Assembly: GCF_000716435.1 (NCBI RefSeq)
Contig: NZ_JNWO01000003.1
Location: 186,001 to 250,000 of the forward strand
Length of the DNA: 64,000 nucleotides
Reading direction: 5' to 3'
Origin: Streptomyces xylophagus
Lineage (GTDB): Bacteria; Actinomycetota; Actinomycetes; Streptomycetales; Streptomycetaceae
Part shown: piece by piece, positions 17,400-26,119 of the stretch
How positions within the stretch are numbered: the first letter of the stretch is position 1
How the letters are laid out: the number at the start of each line of letters is the position of its first letter
Made by a program: the position numbers and the translations under genes
The notes under the pieces: generated by a model
Told to the model about the DNA's origin: nothing
Database searches by the model: none
What the model saw: the letters and a program-made list of their open reading frames with translations, nothing else

Positions 17400-18115
17400 C
17401 CGGGGCTGGGGGCGGATGCGGATGGCCGACGGCAGGCCGGGCCGGCCGCAGCCGCGGAGAGACGTGGGCGCGCTGTCGTCTGCGCCCACGGGCGGCGAGG
17501 GCGGCCCCGGCCACCAGTGAGTCCCCGCCGCCGCCTCCAGCGCCGCGGTCACAGAGGCGGGTATGGCCGACGGCACGCGCGGCCGTCCGCGTCCGCAGAC
17601 AGGCACAGGCCCGCTGTCGTCGGCGGCCCACGTCCCCACGGGTGGCGGGGGCGGCCCCGGCCACCAGTGAGTCCCGGCCGCCCCCTCCAGCGCCGCGGTC
17701 ACAGAGCCGGGTACGGCCGACCGCAGGCGCGGCCGTCCGCATCCGCGGACAGGCACAGGCGCGCTGTCCTCGCCGCCCACAGCCCCACGGGTGGCGAAGG
17801 CGGCCCCGACCACCAGTGAGTCCCGGACGCCCGCCTCCAGCGCCGCGGTCACAGAGGCGGGTACGGCCGACGGCACGCGCGGCCGTCCGCGTCCGCTGAC
17901 AGGCACGGGCGCGCTGTCGTCGGCACCCACGGCCCCACGGGCGACGAGGGCAACCCCAGCCACCAGTGAGTCCCGCGACGCCCGCGTCCAGGACTGCGGT
18001 CGCAGACGCGGGTACGGCCGACCGCATGCGCAGACAGGCACGGACGCGCTGTCCTCGCCGCCCACGGCCCCACGGGTGGCGGGGCGGCCCCCGGCCGTCA
18101 GTGGCTCCCGGGCGT
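17400..18115. repeat. Degenerate ~150-bp tandem repeat array (about 4.7 units)
   Basis: The landmark CCACCAGTGAGTCCC recurs at 17511, 17661, 17810 and 17960, with a diverged copy at 18095. A second landmark, CCGCGGTCAC, recurs at 17543, 17693, 17843 and (as CTGCGGTCGC) 17994. The period is therefore 149-151 bp, shortened to 135 bp for the last unit. The end unit overlaps the final codons and stop of the kinase gene (18098). Units are roughly 80-90% alike by eye. Because 150 is a multiple of three, long frames stay open on the minus strand (about 50 residues per unit, e.g. RGAVGGEDSAPVPV), but one 149-bp unit breaks the phase and no start or ribosome site is visible. I treat the array as non-coding. 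Confidence 0.85.
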
Positions 18116-20335
18116 CCGCCCCTGTCGTAGCACCGCCACCCGGCGGTACAGCTCGACGGCCTCGGCGTTGCGGCCGAGTTGTTCGAGGCAGTGGGCCTCG
18201 TCGTTGCGGCTGGCGAGGGTGTCGGGGTGGTCCGGGCCGAGGACGCGTTCGCGGGCGGCGGCCACCCGGCGGTACTCGGTGAGGGCGTCGGCCCAGCGGC
18301 CCAGCCAGCCGAGGCCTACGGCGACCTCGCGGCGGCTGACCAGGGTGTCGGTGTGGTCGGCGCCGAGGACGCGCTCGCGGATGGCGCATACGTCGCGGGA
18401 CTCGGCGAGGGCCTCCTCCCAGCGGCCGAGGCGGCCGAGGTTGACGCCGAGGCCGTGCCGGGCGCGGAGGGTCTCGGGGTGGGCGGGGCCGTGGACGCGG
18501 GTGCGGTCGTCGATCAGGTCGCGGTAGAGCTTGAGGGCGTCGGCGCTGCGGCCGAGCCGGCCGAGGCTGATGCCGATCTCGTAGCGGGCGGCGAGTGTGT
18601 CGGCGTGATCGGGACCGAGCGCCTGGGCGCGGGCCTCGGCGACCTCGCCGTAGGTCTGCAGGGCCTCGGGCCAGCGGCCCAACTGGCCCAGCGCGTACGC
18701 CACTTCGTAGCGGGTGACCAGGGTGTCGGGGTGGCCGGGGCCCAGCACGCGGGCGCGGGCGGCGGCGACCTCGCAGGCCATGCGGTACGAGTCCTCCAGG
18801 CGGCCGAGCCTGCTGAGGTTGAACGCGAGGTTGTGGCGGCAGCGCAGGGTGTCCGGGTGGTCGGGGCCCATCGTGCGTTCCCGGGCGGCGAGTACGGACG
18901 TGTACACCTGGTGTGCGTCAAAGTGGCGGCCCAACTGCCCCAGGACGTACGCCATTTCCTGCCGGGCGGCGAGCGTGTCGGCGTGGTCGGCGCCCAACGC
19001 CCCTTCCCTGACCCGGGCGACGTGCGTGTACTCGCGCAGGGCGTCGGCGGCGCGGCCGGTGCGGCTGAGGGTGAAGCCGAGTTCGTAGCGGCTGGCGAGG
19101 GTGTCGGGGTGGTCCGGGCCCAGCAGGCGCTCGCGTTCGGCGGCGACCGCGCGGTGCACCTCGCCGGCCTCCGCCCAGCGGCCGAGCCGGCCCAGGCTCA
19201 GGCCCGCGTTGTGGCGTGCGGCCAGGGCGTCGAGGACCTCCGGGGGCGGTGAGGCCGGCGTCTCCGGTGCCGGTGCGTCGGGGTGGCCGGTGGCCGGGCG
19301 GGCGATCCATTCGCCGGTGAGTCCGGCTCCGGCGTCCGGCGGTGTGGTGCGCAGTCCGGCGCCGGTCGCCTTGTGCCCGGTGGTCATGCCGCGGGTCCAG
19401 GACGGCAGGCGCGGCTCGCGGGACACCGGCTCCGGCGGCCGGAGTTGAGGCTGCGGGGTCACAACTGTCGGGACGTACAGGGGTGTCGTACGGCCCATGG
19501 TGATGCGGCGACCCAACTCCCGGGCGTCGTGCGGGCGTTGTTCGGGGAGCTTGGCCAGCAGGTCGAGGATGGCCTTCTCCAGGTACTCGGGCAGTTCGGG
19601 GCGCTGGGTGCGAGGCGGCCGGGGCGGGGTGTCGCGGTGGCCGATGAGTATGGCCCAGGCGTCGCCGAGGTCGAACGGCGGTGCCCCGGTGGCGAGTTCG
19701 TACAGCACACAGCCGAAGGAGTAGAGGTCGCTGCGCTGGTCGACCTCAGTGCCGCTGATCTGTTCCGGCGACATGTAGTGCGGGGTGCCCATCGCGATGC
19801 CGGTGCCGGTCAGCCGGGAGGTGAAGCCGATGTCGGCGCCGAGTCGGGCGATGCCGAAGTCGCAGATCTTCACCGTGCCGTCGGTCAGCCGCATGATGTT
19901 CGCGGGCTTCAAGTCCCGGTGCACGATGCCCTGTTGGTGGCAGTAGGCGAGGGCGGAGGCGACCTGCTCGGCGATGTCGACGACGTCACCGACGGGGAGC
20001 GGACGCTGTTGGTTGTCCTCCAGGAGCTGGCAGAGGTTGCGGCCGTCGAGGAGCTCCATCACGAGGTAGAGGACGCCGTCGGACTCGCCGAAGTCGTGGA
20101 CGACGGTCACCCCGCGGTGCTGGAGCGCGGCGGCGACCCGGGCCTCGCGCCGGAACCGCTCGCGCAGGACGCGGGTGAACGACTGGTCGTGGTGCGGGCC
20201 CAGCGGCTTGAGGCACTTCACGGCGACATGCCTCCCCAGCGACTCGTCCCGCGCGCGCCACACCTCGCCCATGCCGCCGCGCCCGATCAGCTCGAGCAAC
20301 CGGTAGCGGCCCTGGATCAGCCTGCTGTCCCCCAT
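18098..20335 (-). CDS. Ser/Thr protein kinase with C-terminal TPR repeats
   Basis: A 745-residue cytoplasmic Hanks-type kinase. The Gly-rich loop IGRGGMGEVWRA, ATP-binding lysine in VAVKCL, catalytic loop HRDLKPANIM, DFGIARL and MSPEQ are all intact in residues 1-270, so it should be active. A Pro-rich linker (~290-370) follows. Then come eight full 42-residue kinesin-light-chain-like TPR units and a ninth partial unit (each LGRxxxA...LGPDHPDTLxxR), which is a protein-binding surface. No membrane segment is visible, unlike PASTA-type kinases. The start is the ATG at 20335 (MGDSRLIQGRYRLLE). The last few codons (GRTPGSH) lie in DNA that belongs to the downstream 150-bp repeat, so the C-terminus may have been replaced by repeat spread. 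Confidence 0.92.
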   Translation of the reverse strand: MGDSRLIQGRYRLLELIGRGGMGEVWRARDESLGRHVAVKCLKPLGPHHDQSFTRVLRERFRREARVAAALQHRGVTVVHDFGESDGVLYLVMELLDGRNLCQLLEDNQQRPLPVGDVVDIAEQVASALAYCHQQGIVHRDLKPANIMRLTDGTVKICDFGIARLGADIGFTSRLTGTGIAMGTPHYMSPEQISGTEVDQRSDLYSFGCVLYELATGAPPFDLGDAWAILIGHRDTPPRPPRTQRPELPEYLEKAILDLLAKLPEQRPHDARELGRRITMGRTTPLYVPTVVTPQPQLRPPEPVSREPRLPSWTRGMTTGHKATGAGLRTTPPDAGAGLTGEWIARPATGHPDAPAPETPASPPPEVLDALAARHNAGLSLGRLGRWAEAGEVHRAVAAERERLLGPDHPDTLASRYELGFTLSRTGRAADALREYTHVARVREGALGADHADTLAARQEMAYVLGQLGRHFDAHQVYTSVLAARERTMGPDHPDTLRCRHNLAFNLSRLGRLEDSYRMACEVAAARARVLGPGHPDTLVTRYEVAYALGQLGRWPEALQTYGEVAEARAQALGPDHADTLAARYEIGISLGRLGRSADALKLYRDLIDDRTRVHGPAHPETLRARHGLGVNLGRLGRWEEALAESRDVCAIRERVLGADHTDTLVSRREVAVGLGWLGRWADALTEYRRVAAARERVLGPDHPDTLASRNDEAHCLEQLGRNAEAVELYRRVAVLRQGRTPGSH

Positions 20336-20979
20336 CTCCCGCGATCGCCCCCGTCAGTGTTCGTCCCGCCCTCCCCTGGCTCGTCCAGTATGGCGAGCGA
20401 TCGTCCGACTTTGTACGGGGCGGGCCGTGAGCCGGGCCGAGCCGTGACACGGGTAGCGGGATGCGCCCGGGCGGGAGATGCCGGCGCGCACGGGCGGGAA
20501 CGCAGCGCAATCAGGATGCCTGTGGCGCGCAGTTGCCGGGGGACGGTGGGGAGGCGCGGGGGTCGGTCTGCCGTACAGCTGCGCGGTCGTACGACGGCAG
20601 GGTGGCGTATGCCACGTGCGTCATGCGCCGCCGGAACGCTTCACGCGCCGGGGTGAGGAGGGGATGCGTCGGCGGACGGAGCGGGCGTCGTCCGCTTCGC
20701 GTGCCGCTCCCCCGCACCCGGGGTCCCCCCTTCGCGGTGTGACGAAGCTGGCTGGTTGACATCGGGCGACGTTCGTGACCTGCGCTGATGCCAACTGGCT
20801 CCAGCGGCCGGAAGCACGGAATCAGAGAGATAGCTGGCACTTTGGTACAGCGCAGATCACGGCACCTATGGCGACCACGCCTCCGACAACGTTGTCGAAG
20901 GCGTGGCCTGCCCGAGGCGCGGCCCTACGGGATGCAGCCAGCCCCGAGGGGGCACCGGACGCCGGGGAGTGTGGTCGGT
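20336..20979. other. Intergenic region, no supported gene
   Basis: Several open frames on both strands lack ribosome sites and family resemblance. One minus-strand frame ends in a hydrophobic run (VVGGVVAIGAVICAV) but has no start codon outside the Endo H gene. The only distinct structure is the 14-bp palindrome at 20884-20897. The promoter of the kinase gene should lie just above 20335. Confidence 0.5.
20884..20897. promoter_or_regulatory. 14-bp perfect palindrome
   Basis: CGACAACGTTGTCG is perfectly self-complementary and lies in the gap between the Endo H stop and the kinase promoter region. It could be an operator; no partner site was found in the window. Confidence 0.3.
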
Positions 20980-21897
20980 CTACGGCGTGTAATGGGCGTC
21001 ACTGCCGTACAGCTCCCTGGTGAACGCGGAGACATCGGCGCTGCGATCGGCGCCGTCGAGGTTGTACGTCAGATAGACGCCGTACCCCTCGCTGACCGTG
21101 CGGCGGGCAAGGCTGGCGGCCGTGCTCTGCGAGGTCCCGCCGATCTCGACGGCCGCCGGCGACAGCTTCGACTTGGGCAGTGCGATGCCGGGAACCTGCC
21201 AGGAGCCGTAGTACGGGTTCCAGGCGTAGTCGAACTTGGACGTGATGTCGACGCCGCCGTAGGACAGGCGCGACGCGGCCGGTCCGATGTTGTAGAGGCT
21301 GATGATCTTGCCCGGCATGTTGGCGCGCAGTGCCGACACCAGGTACACGAACGAGCTGGCGTTGGGCTGGCCGGTGCCGTTGTTTCCGTAGTCGGCGTAC
21401 TCGTCGTCGAAGTCGATGCCGTCGAGGCCGTACTTGGCCACGGTGTCCGACAGCTGTTTCGCGAACGTCGAAGCCGCCTGCTGGGACGGGAAGTTGGCGA
21501 AGCCCGAGCCCTGGTGGTTGCCGAGCACCGAGAGGACAACCTTGATGCCCTTCTGCTGCAACGGCCGTATCTGCGTGGCGGCGTTGTCGAGGACGCGCTG
21601 CACGTTCGGGTTGAAATACAGGGTCCCCGCCTTCGTGCCCGCGTCGTAGTTGATGTTCGCCGCGAAGATCACGGCGATGTCGAAGACGTTGGCGCCGCCG
21701 TTGGAGAGGGTGTACTTGCCGACGTTCAGCATGCTGTTGCTGTTCACCTCGACGTACGCCACCGAGGTCGGTCCCTGTTTCGCGGCGGCGGGGGCCGCTG
21801 CCGCGCCGCTCGTGGCGGTCGCGCCCAAGGCGAGGGCCGCAATCGCCGAGAGCGCGAGCGCGGCCGTCCGTACTCTTCTCCGCACCGGAGTGAACAT
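20980..21897 (-). CDS. Secreted endo-beta-N-acetylglucosaminidase (Endo H type, GH18)
   Basis: A 305-residue secreted enzyme closely resembling Streptomyces plicatus Endo H, which cleaves between the two core GlcNAc residues of high-mannose N-glycans. The GH18 catalytic motif is DGIDFDDE (DxxDxDxE intact), and the segments GPTSVAYVEVNSNSMLNVG and ISLYNIGPAASRLSYGG match Endo H almost residue for residue as I remember that sequence. An N-terminal signal (MFTPVRRRVRTAALALSAIA, then ALALGATATSGAAAAPAAA) provides Sec export with an AxA-type cleavage site. The start is the ATG at 21897, preceded by GGGAGACC. An in-frame ATG 18 bp upstream (MGDRST) is less likely. Confidence 0.93.
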   Translation of the reverse strand: MFTPVRRRVRTAALALSAIAALALGATATSGAAAAPAAAKQGPTSVAYVEVNSNSMLNVGKYTLSNGGANVFDIAVIFAANINYDAGTKAGTLYFNPNVQRVLDNAATQIRPLQQKGIKVVLSVLGNHQGSGFANFPSQQAASTFAKQLSDTVAKYGLDGIDFDDEYADYGNNGTGQPNASSFVYLVSALRANMPGKIISLYNIGPAASRLSYGGVDITSKFDYAWNPYYGSWQVPGIALPKSKLSPAAVEIGGTSQSTAASLARRTVSEGYGVYLTYNLDGADRSADVSAFTRELYGSDAHYTP

Positions 21898-22392
21898 CGT
21901 TGATCGGTCTCCCATCGCATGGAGCGGCGCCCGACCTGTTCGCGAGCGCCGAGTGAGCCCCCCGGATCTTTCCGTTCCCGCGACCGAATCCCCGGAACCA
22001 TGCGAGAACTCTTCACGACTCCCGCGCACGTCGCGCCGCAACCCCCAATCCAGACAGGGGAGTTACTGGAACGCTGCGCTGCCGCGCAGTCCCAGGCAGG
22101 CACGCCGCGGATCCGCAGCACTGGAGCAAACGGTCAGCGGCTCCTCTCCCGCACACCTCAGGTTCCGCTCCTCGCGGAGGCGCCGGGCCACGACAGTTGG
22201 CGCCGATCGGGCTGTGCGACCTGGAGCTCCCACGGCCTGTTCTCATGACCTTCGGCGATTTCCAGAGACCGTCCAGCCCCCTGGCCATCGTGTCGAGTGT
22301 CGGCCAAGGGGGACCCCACCAACTGCTCCACCACGAGCTGGATCCCCAAAGAACAAGGTGGCCTCCTCGTGCCTCAAGTACTGTGACTCGGC
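21898..22392. other. Intergenic region between divergent genes
   Basis: This gap holds the promoters of the divergent Endo H and phosphotransferase genes. I see no convincing small gene, tRNA, strong hairpin or repeat in it. Confidence 0.5.
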
Positions 22393-23286
22393 GTGATCGA
22401 ATCCGAGAGGGAGATCAGCGAGGATCTGGTCCGCGACCTGCTTCGGGAGCAGCATCCGGACCTGGCCGAGCTGCCCCTTCACGAAGTGGCGGGCGGCTGG
22501 GGCAACCAGATGTGGCGCCTCGGGAACGAGTTGGCCGTCCGGATGCAGCGGATGGACAAGAGCCCCGATCTGCAGCTCAAGGAGCGCCGGTGGCTGCCGA
22601 CGCTGGCCTCGCGCCTGCCGCTGCCGATTCCTGTCCCCCTACGGGACGGTGCGCCGTCCGGGCGCTTTCCCAAGATCTGGACCGTCATGACATGGGTCGA
22701 GGGCACACCTCTGGACCACGGCTCGATCACTCATGTCGACCACGCGGCCGAGACGCTGGCGGGCTTCCTCAGAGCGCTGCACGTGGAGGCGCCTGCCGAC
22801 GCACCGACCTCTTCGGACTTCGGCGCTCACCCCAAGCACTGCACGGACGGCTTCGAGCACTTCTTCCAGGCCGCCCCTACCGACCTCGCCGCCGAGATCC
22901 GTGAAGTCTGGGGAGAAGCGGTGGTGGCCCCGGGGTGGGAGGGCCCACCGGTGTGGGTGCACGGCGACCTGCATCCCGCGAACGTCGTCGTCGCGGACGG
23001 GACATTGGCAGGTGTCGTCGATTTCGGCGCACTCTTCGCCGGCGACCCGGCGTGGGATCTCGCGGCCGCCTGGCTGCTGCTTCCCGCGGGCGGCGCCTCA
23101 CGGTTCTTCGACTGCTACGCGCAGGTGGACGAGGCGGCGGTGCGACGGGCGCGCGGGCTGGCCGCGATGAAGAGCCTGTTCCTGATGTTGATGGGCCGGA
23201 ACGGGGACCGCGGCCTGCCCGGCGGGAAGCCGAATTGGGGGCCCATAGGCCGGTCCGCACTTGATCGTGTGCTGAAGGGCCTTTGA
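22393..23286 (+). CDS. Aminoglycoside-phosphotransferase-fold kinase
   Basis: A 297-residue APH/choline-kinase-fold protein. The Brenner motif is VWVHGDLHPANVVV (catalytic Asp and Asn), followed by VVDFGALFAGDPAWDLAAAW with the metal-binding Asp. N-terminal GGWGNQMWRLGNELAVRM corresponds to the ATP-binding strands. Most genomic homologues phosphorylate unknown small alcohols. Resistance to an aminoglycoside is possible but not implied. The start is the GTG at 22393 (VIESEREISEDLV); no strong ribosome site is visible and the start is therefore tentative. It converges with the GH3 gene across a perfect 13-bp hairpin. Confidence 0.85.
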   Translation: MIESEREISEDLVRDLLREQHPDLAELPLHEVAGGWGNQMWRLGNELAVRMQRMDKSPDLQLKERRWLPTLASRLPLPIPVPLRDGAPSGRFPKIWTVMTWVEGTPLDHGSITHVDHAAETLAGFLRALHVEAPADAPTSSDFGAHPKHCTDGFEHFFQAAPTDLAAEIREVWGEAVVAPGWEGPPVWVHGDLHPANVVVADGTLAGVVDFGALFAGDPAWDLAAAWLLLPAGGASRFFDCYAQVDEAAVRRARGLAAMKSLFLMLMGRNGDRGLPGGKPNWGPIGRSALDRVLKGL

Positions 23287-23523
23287 CGTCGGCATGGATC
23301 GACCGGGTCTGCCTGGCGGCCGGGCACTCGCCGACAGGGGTTGGTGCAGTCCCGGCCGGCCGTGGGAACCGTCCAGACCGGAGCCTCCTCGATCCCGGTT
23401 CGCCAACTGGCTCAGTTGGGCGGACCTGCTCGCGCCGCCGACCACGCTCCTTGGTGAGGATTCGGATCATGGTCTCCGAGTGAGCAGGGCTGGTCTCGTG
23501 ATCCCGCGCCGGACGCCAGTGTA

Positions 23524-23558
23524 AGGAGGCTCCCCGCACCTGACACGGGGAGCCTCCT
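23524..23558. terminator. Bidirectional terminator hairpin
   Basis: AGGAGGCTCCCCG and CGGGGAGCCTCCT form a perfect 13-bp stem with a 9-base loop, between the convergent phosphotransferase and GH3 genes. There is no long T-run, as expected in high-GC genomes. Confidence 0.8.
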
Positions 23559-23578
23559 GGTCGGCGGAGTGCCCGAGG

Positions 23579-25894
23579 TCAGCCCGGGAGCACCCTGACG
23601 GGGGTGGTCATGGTGCGGGTGCTGTCGACGATGCGCTCGTCTCCTCGCAGGGTCACCTGGACGGGAACGCCGCGGTCGCCCGCCGACCGGACGACGGTGA
23701 GGGTGAGGTCACCGGGTTCGACGCGTCGGCGAAGGTCTCTCCCGGTGAAGGCGGCCATGTCCGTGTGGACCTCGAACTCGACGACACGGGACTCACCGGC
23801 GGCGAGGTCGACGCGGGTGAAGGCGATGAGCTGGCGAACCGGGCGGGTGACCGAGGCGACCGGGTCGGTGAGGTAGAGCTGGGGGATGCAAGTGCCCGCG
23901 CGCTCACCGGTGTTGGAGACTCTGGCTCGCAACGTGATCGTCGCGTCGACGGACACGACGGCTTCGTCGACGGACGCGCTCTCGATCTCGAAGGTCGTGT
24001 ACGAGAGACCGTGTCCGAACGGGAACGCGGGTGTGGGGTCGATGTTGCTCACGCCGTCGCTCTTGAGGGCGAGCGGAGGCGCCAGGTAGGTGCCCGGCTG
24101 GCCGGCCTCGTCGCCCGGGATCTGGACCGGAAGGCACCCGGAGGGATTGATTCGACCCGAGAGGACACCGGCGATCGCCGCCGCCCCTTCCTCGCCGGGG
24201 AAGAACGCCTGGACGGTGGCGCCCGCCCGCCGGGCGTGCCGGCCGATGGCGTACGGGCGGCCCGAAAGGACGACGAGGACGACTTGGTTCGTGGCGTCGA
24301 GGACAGCCTCCACCAGTTCGTCCTGGACTCCGGGGAGTGTCAGCACGCTGACGTCGCAGCCCTCGCCGGAGGAACCGTGTCCGAACATCCCGGAGCGGTC
24401 ACCGACGACGAGGACCGTGACGTCGGCCGCGGCGGCGGCAGCAACCGCGGCGGCGATGCCGCTGCGGTCGTCCCCGATGACCTGGCAACCGGTCTCGTGG
24501 CGGACCTCGGCGTCGGGGAACTCGCGCCGGAAGGCGTCGAGCACCGTGGGCGCCTCGAAGCCCAGGGGGGTGTCGGGGTGGTGGGGCAGTACGTGGTTGG
24601 GGAACGAGTAGCAGCCGAACAGGCACCGGACGTCGTCGGCCGCGGGACCGATGACGGCGACGGAGCGCGCGCCGGCAAGCGGCAGCAGGTCCGAGGAGTT
24701 GTCGAGCAGGACGACGGACTCCTCGGCCAACTCCTGGGCGATGGAGCGGTTTCGGGCCGAGTCGAAGTCCGCGGGAGCGGTGTACTGTCCGGGCTTCCAG
24801 TCGGGATCGAGCAGGCCGAGTTCGGCCTTCTGGGTCAGGACCCGCAGTACGGCGCGGTCGACGAGATCCGCCGGCAGGCCGTCGTCCAGGAGCGGCTCCC
24901 CGTAGGCGGTGGTGTGGGGCAGTTCGACGTCGATTCCGGCCCGGAGCGCTGCACGTGCCGCGCCCGGGATGTCGGCCGCCACGTGGTGCAGGGAGGCGAG
25001 GAACGCGATCGCCCAGTAGTCGGACACCACCGTGCCCTCGAATCCCCAGCTCTCGCGCAGCAGCCGGGTCAGGAGCTCCTCGCTGGCGCCACAGGGCACG
25101 CCGTCTATGTCGTTGTAGGCGTTCATGACCGAGCCGACCCGGCCCTTCACCACGGCCTTCTCGAACGGCACGAGGATCAGGTCAGCGAGTTCGCGGGGAC
25201 CGACGGCGGCCGGGGCGTGGTTGCGGGCGGCCCTGGAGGCGGAGTAGCCGGCGAAGTGCTTCAGCGTGGCGACGACGCCGGCCGACTGCAGCCCCTGCAC
25301 GTAGGACAGGCCGAGTTCCGAAACGAGGTAGGGGTCCTCGCCGAGGGTCTCCTCCACCCGGCCCCAGCGGTAGTCGCGTACGACGTCCACGACGGGTGAC
25401 AGTCCCTGGTGGATGCCGACGGCCGCCATGTCCGAGCCGATGGCCGCGGCCATGCGGTGGACGAGGGCGGGGTTGAAGGTGGCCGCCCAGGCGAGCGGTG
25501 TGGGGTAGACCGTGGCCTGCCAGGCGGTGAACCCGGTGAGGCACTCCTCGTGGGCGATGGCCGGGATGCCGAAGCGGTTCGCCGCTGTCACCCGCTCCTG
25601 GAACTCCGCGAGGCGCTTGCGGCCCGCCTCCGGGTCGACCGGCGCCGTACCGAACACCCGGGTGAGATGCCCAAGACCGTCGACGATCGCTTCTTCGAAG
25701 CTCTCGGCGCCGCGGAAGGTGTCCTGCATCGGGGCCACGTCGCCGGACTCGTCGTGGCCGGGCCAGGTGCTGCCGAGCTGTGCGACCTTCTCGGCCCTGG
25801 TCATGGTGTCGAGGAGGGCCCGCGCGCGAACGGACGCCGGCAGGGCGGGATCGTTCCACAGCCCGGTCGTCGGGCGCTCGTCGCTGATCGTCAA
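23579..25894 (-). CDS. Glycoside hydrolase family 3 (beta-glucosidase/xylosidase-like)
   Basis: A ~771-residue GH3 enzyme. The TIM-barrel has KHFAGYSAS (substrate and acid/base-side residues) and the nucleophile Asp in GTVVSDYWAIAFL. The alpha/beta sandwich holds VAVIGPAADDVRCLFGCYSF, followed by VLVVGDRSGMFGHGSSGEG and VLVVLSGRPYAIG. A C-terminal fibronectin-III-like domain ends the protein (FPFGHGLSYTTFEIESA onward). No signal peptide is visible, so it probably acts on imported oligosaccharides. The start is uncertain. A TTG at 25894 (LTISDERPTTG) has GGATGAG upstream, and there is no better ATG or GTG before the conserved region. It ends the LacI-SBP-permease-permease-GH3 gene run. Confidence 0.88.
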   Translation of the reverse strand: MTISDERPTTGLWNDPALPASVRARALLDTMTRAEKVAQLGSTWPGHDESGDVAPMQDTFRGAESFEEAIVDGLGHLTRVFGTAPVDPEAGRKRLAEFQERVTAANRFGIPAIAHEECLTGFTAWQATVYPTPLAWAATFNPALVHRMAAAIGSDMAAVGIHQGLSPVVDVVRDYRWGRVEETLGEDPYLVSELGLSYVQGLQSAGVVATLKHFAGYSASRAARNHAPAAVGPRELADLILVPFEKAVVKGRVGSVMNAYNDIDGVPCGASEELLTRLLRESWGFEGTVVSDYWAIAFLASLHHVAADIPGAARAALRAGIDVELPHTTAYGEPLLDDGLPADLVDRAVLRVLTQKAELGLLDPDWKPGQYTAPADFDSARNRSIAQELAEESVVLLDNSSDLLPLAGARSVAVIGPAADDVRCLFGCYSFPNHVLPHHPDTPLGFEAPTVLDAFRREFPDAEVRHETGCQVIGDDRSGIAAAVAAAAAADVTVLVVGDRSGMFGHGSSGEGCDVSVLTLPGVQDELVEAVLDATNQVVLVVLSGRPYAIGRHARRAGATVQAFFPGEEGAAAIAGVLSGRINPSGCLPVQIPGDEAGQPGTYLAPPLALKSDGVSNIDPTPAFPFGHGLSYTTFEIESASVDEAVVSVDATITLRARVSNTGERAGTCIPQLYLTDPVASVTRPVRQLIAFTRVDLAAGESRVVEFEVHTDMAAFTGRDLRRRVEPGDLTLTVVRSAGDRGVPVQVTLRGDERIVDSTRTMTTPVRVLPG

Positions 25895-26119
25895 GGTCTC
25901 ATCCGTTCTGTTGTGGGGGTGCGCGAGAGCGCGCGAGTGGTCCAAGAGGTCGAGGAGGCGCCGTCGACCGGGAAGGGAGTGGGCCCGGACGCCGGTCCGG
26001 CGGTCATGGGGAGGCAGACACGCCGGACCGCGTCGCACGGGGGGAGTCGGCGCCTTCGGCGTCCGGGCCCCGAACGAAGTGGCGTCCCGCTTGGGCGAAT
26101 CCGGCGGGACGCGGCACCG

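Noticed and set aside
17400..18115. CRISPR array
   Set aside because: Units are ~150 bp and similar throughout, with no short repeat/variable spacer pattern and no cas genes.
17370..18389. Minus-strand frame across the 150-bp repeats as a repeat protein
   Set aside because: The frame overlaps the kinase gene out of phase, one repeat unit is 149 bp and breaks the phase of the 50-residue unit, and no start or ribosome site exists.
20832..20990. Hydrophobic peptide (VVGGVVAIGAVICAV) as a small bacteriocin or toxin gene
   Set aside because: No start codon outside the Endo H gene and no ribosome site; likely chance.
22393..23286. Aminoglycoside resistance gene
   Set aside because: The fold and motif are right, but most such chromosomal homologues phosphorylate other compounds; resistance cannot be claimed from the sequence.
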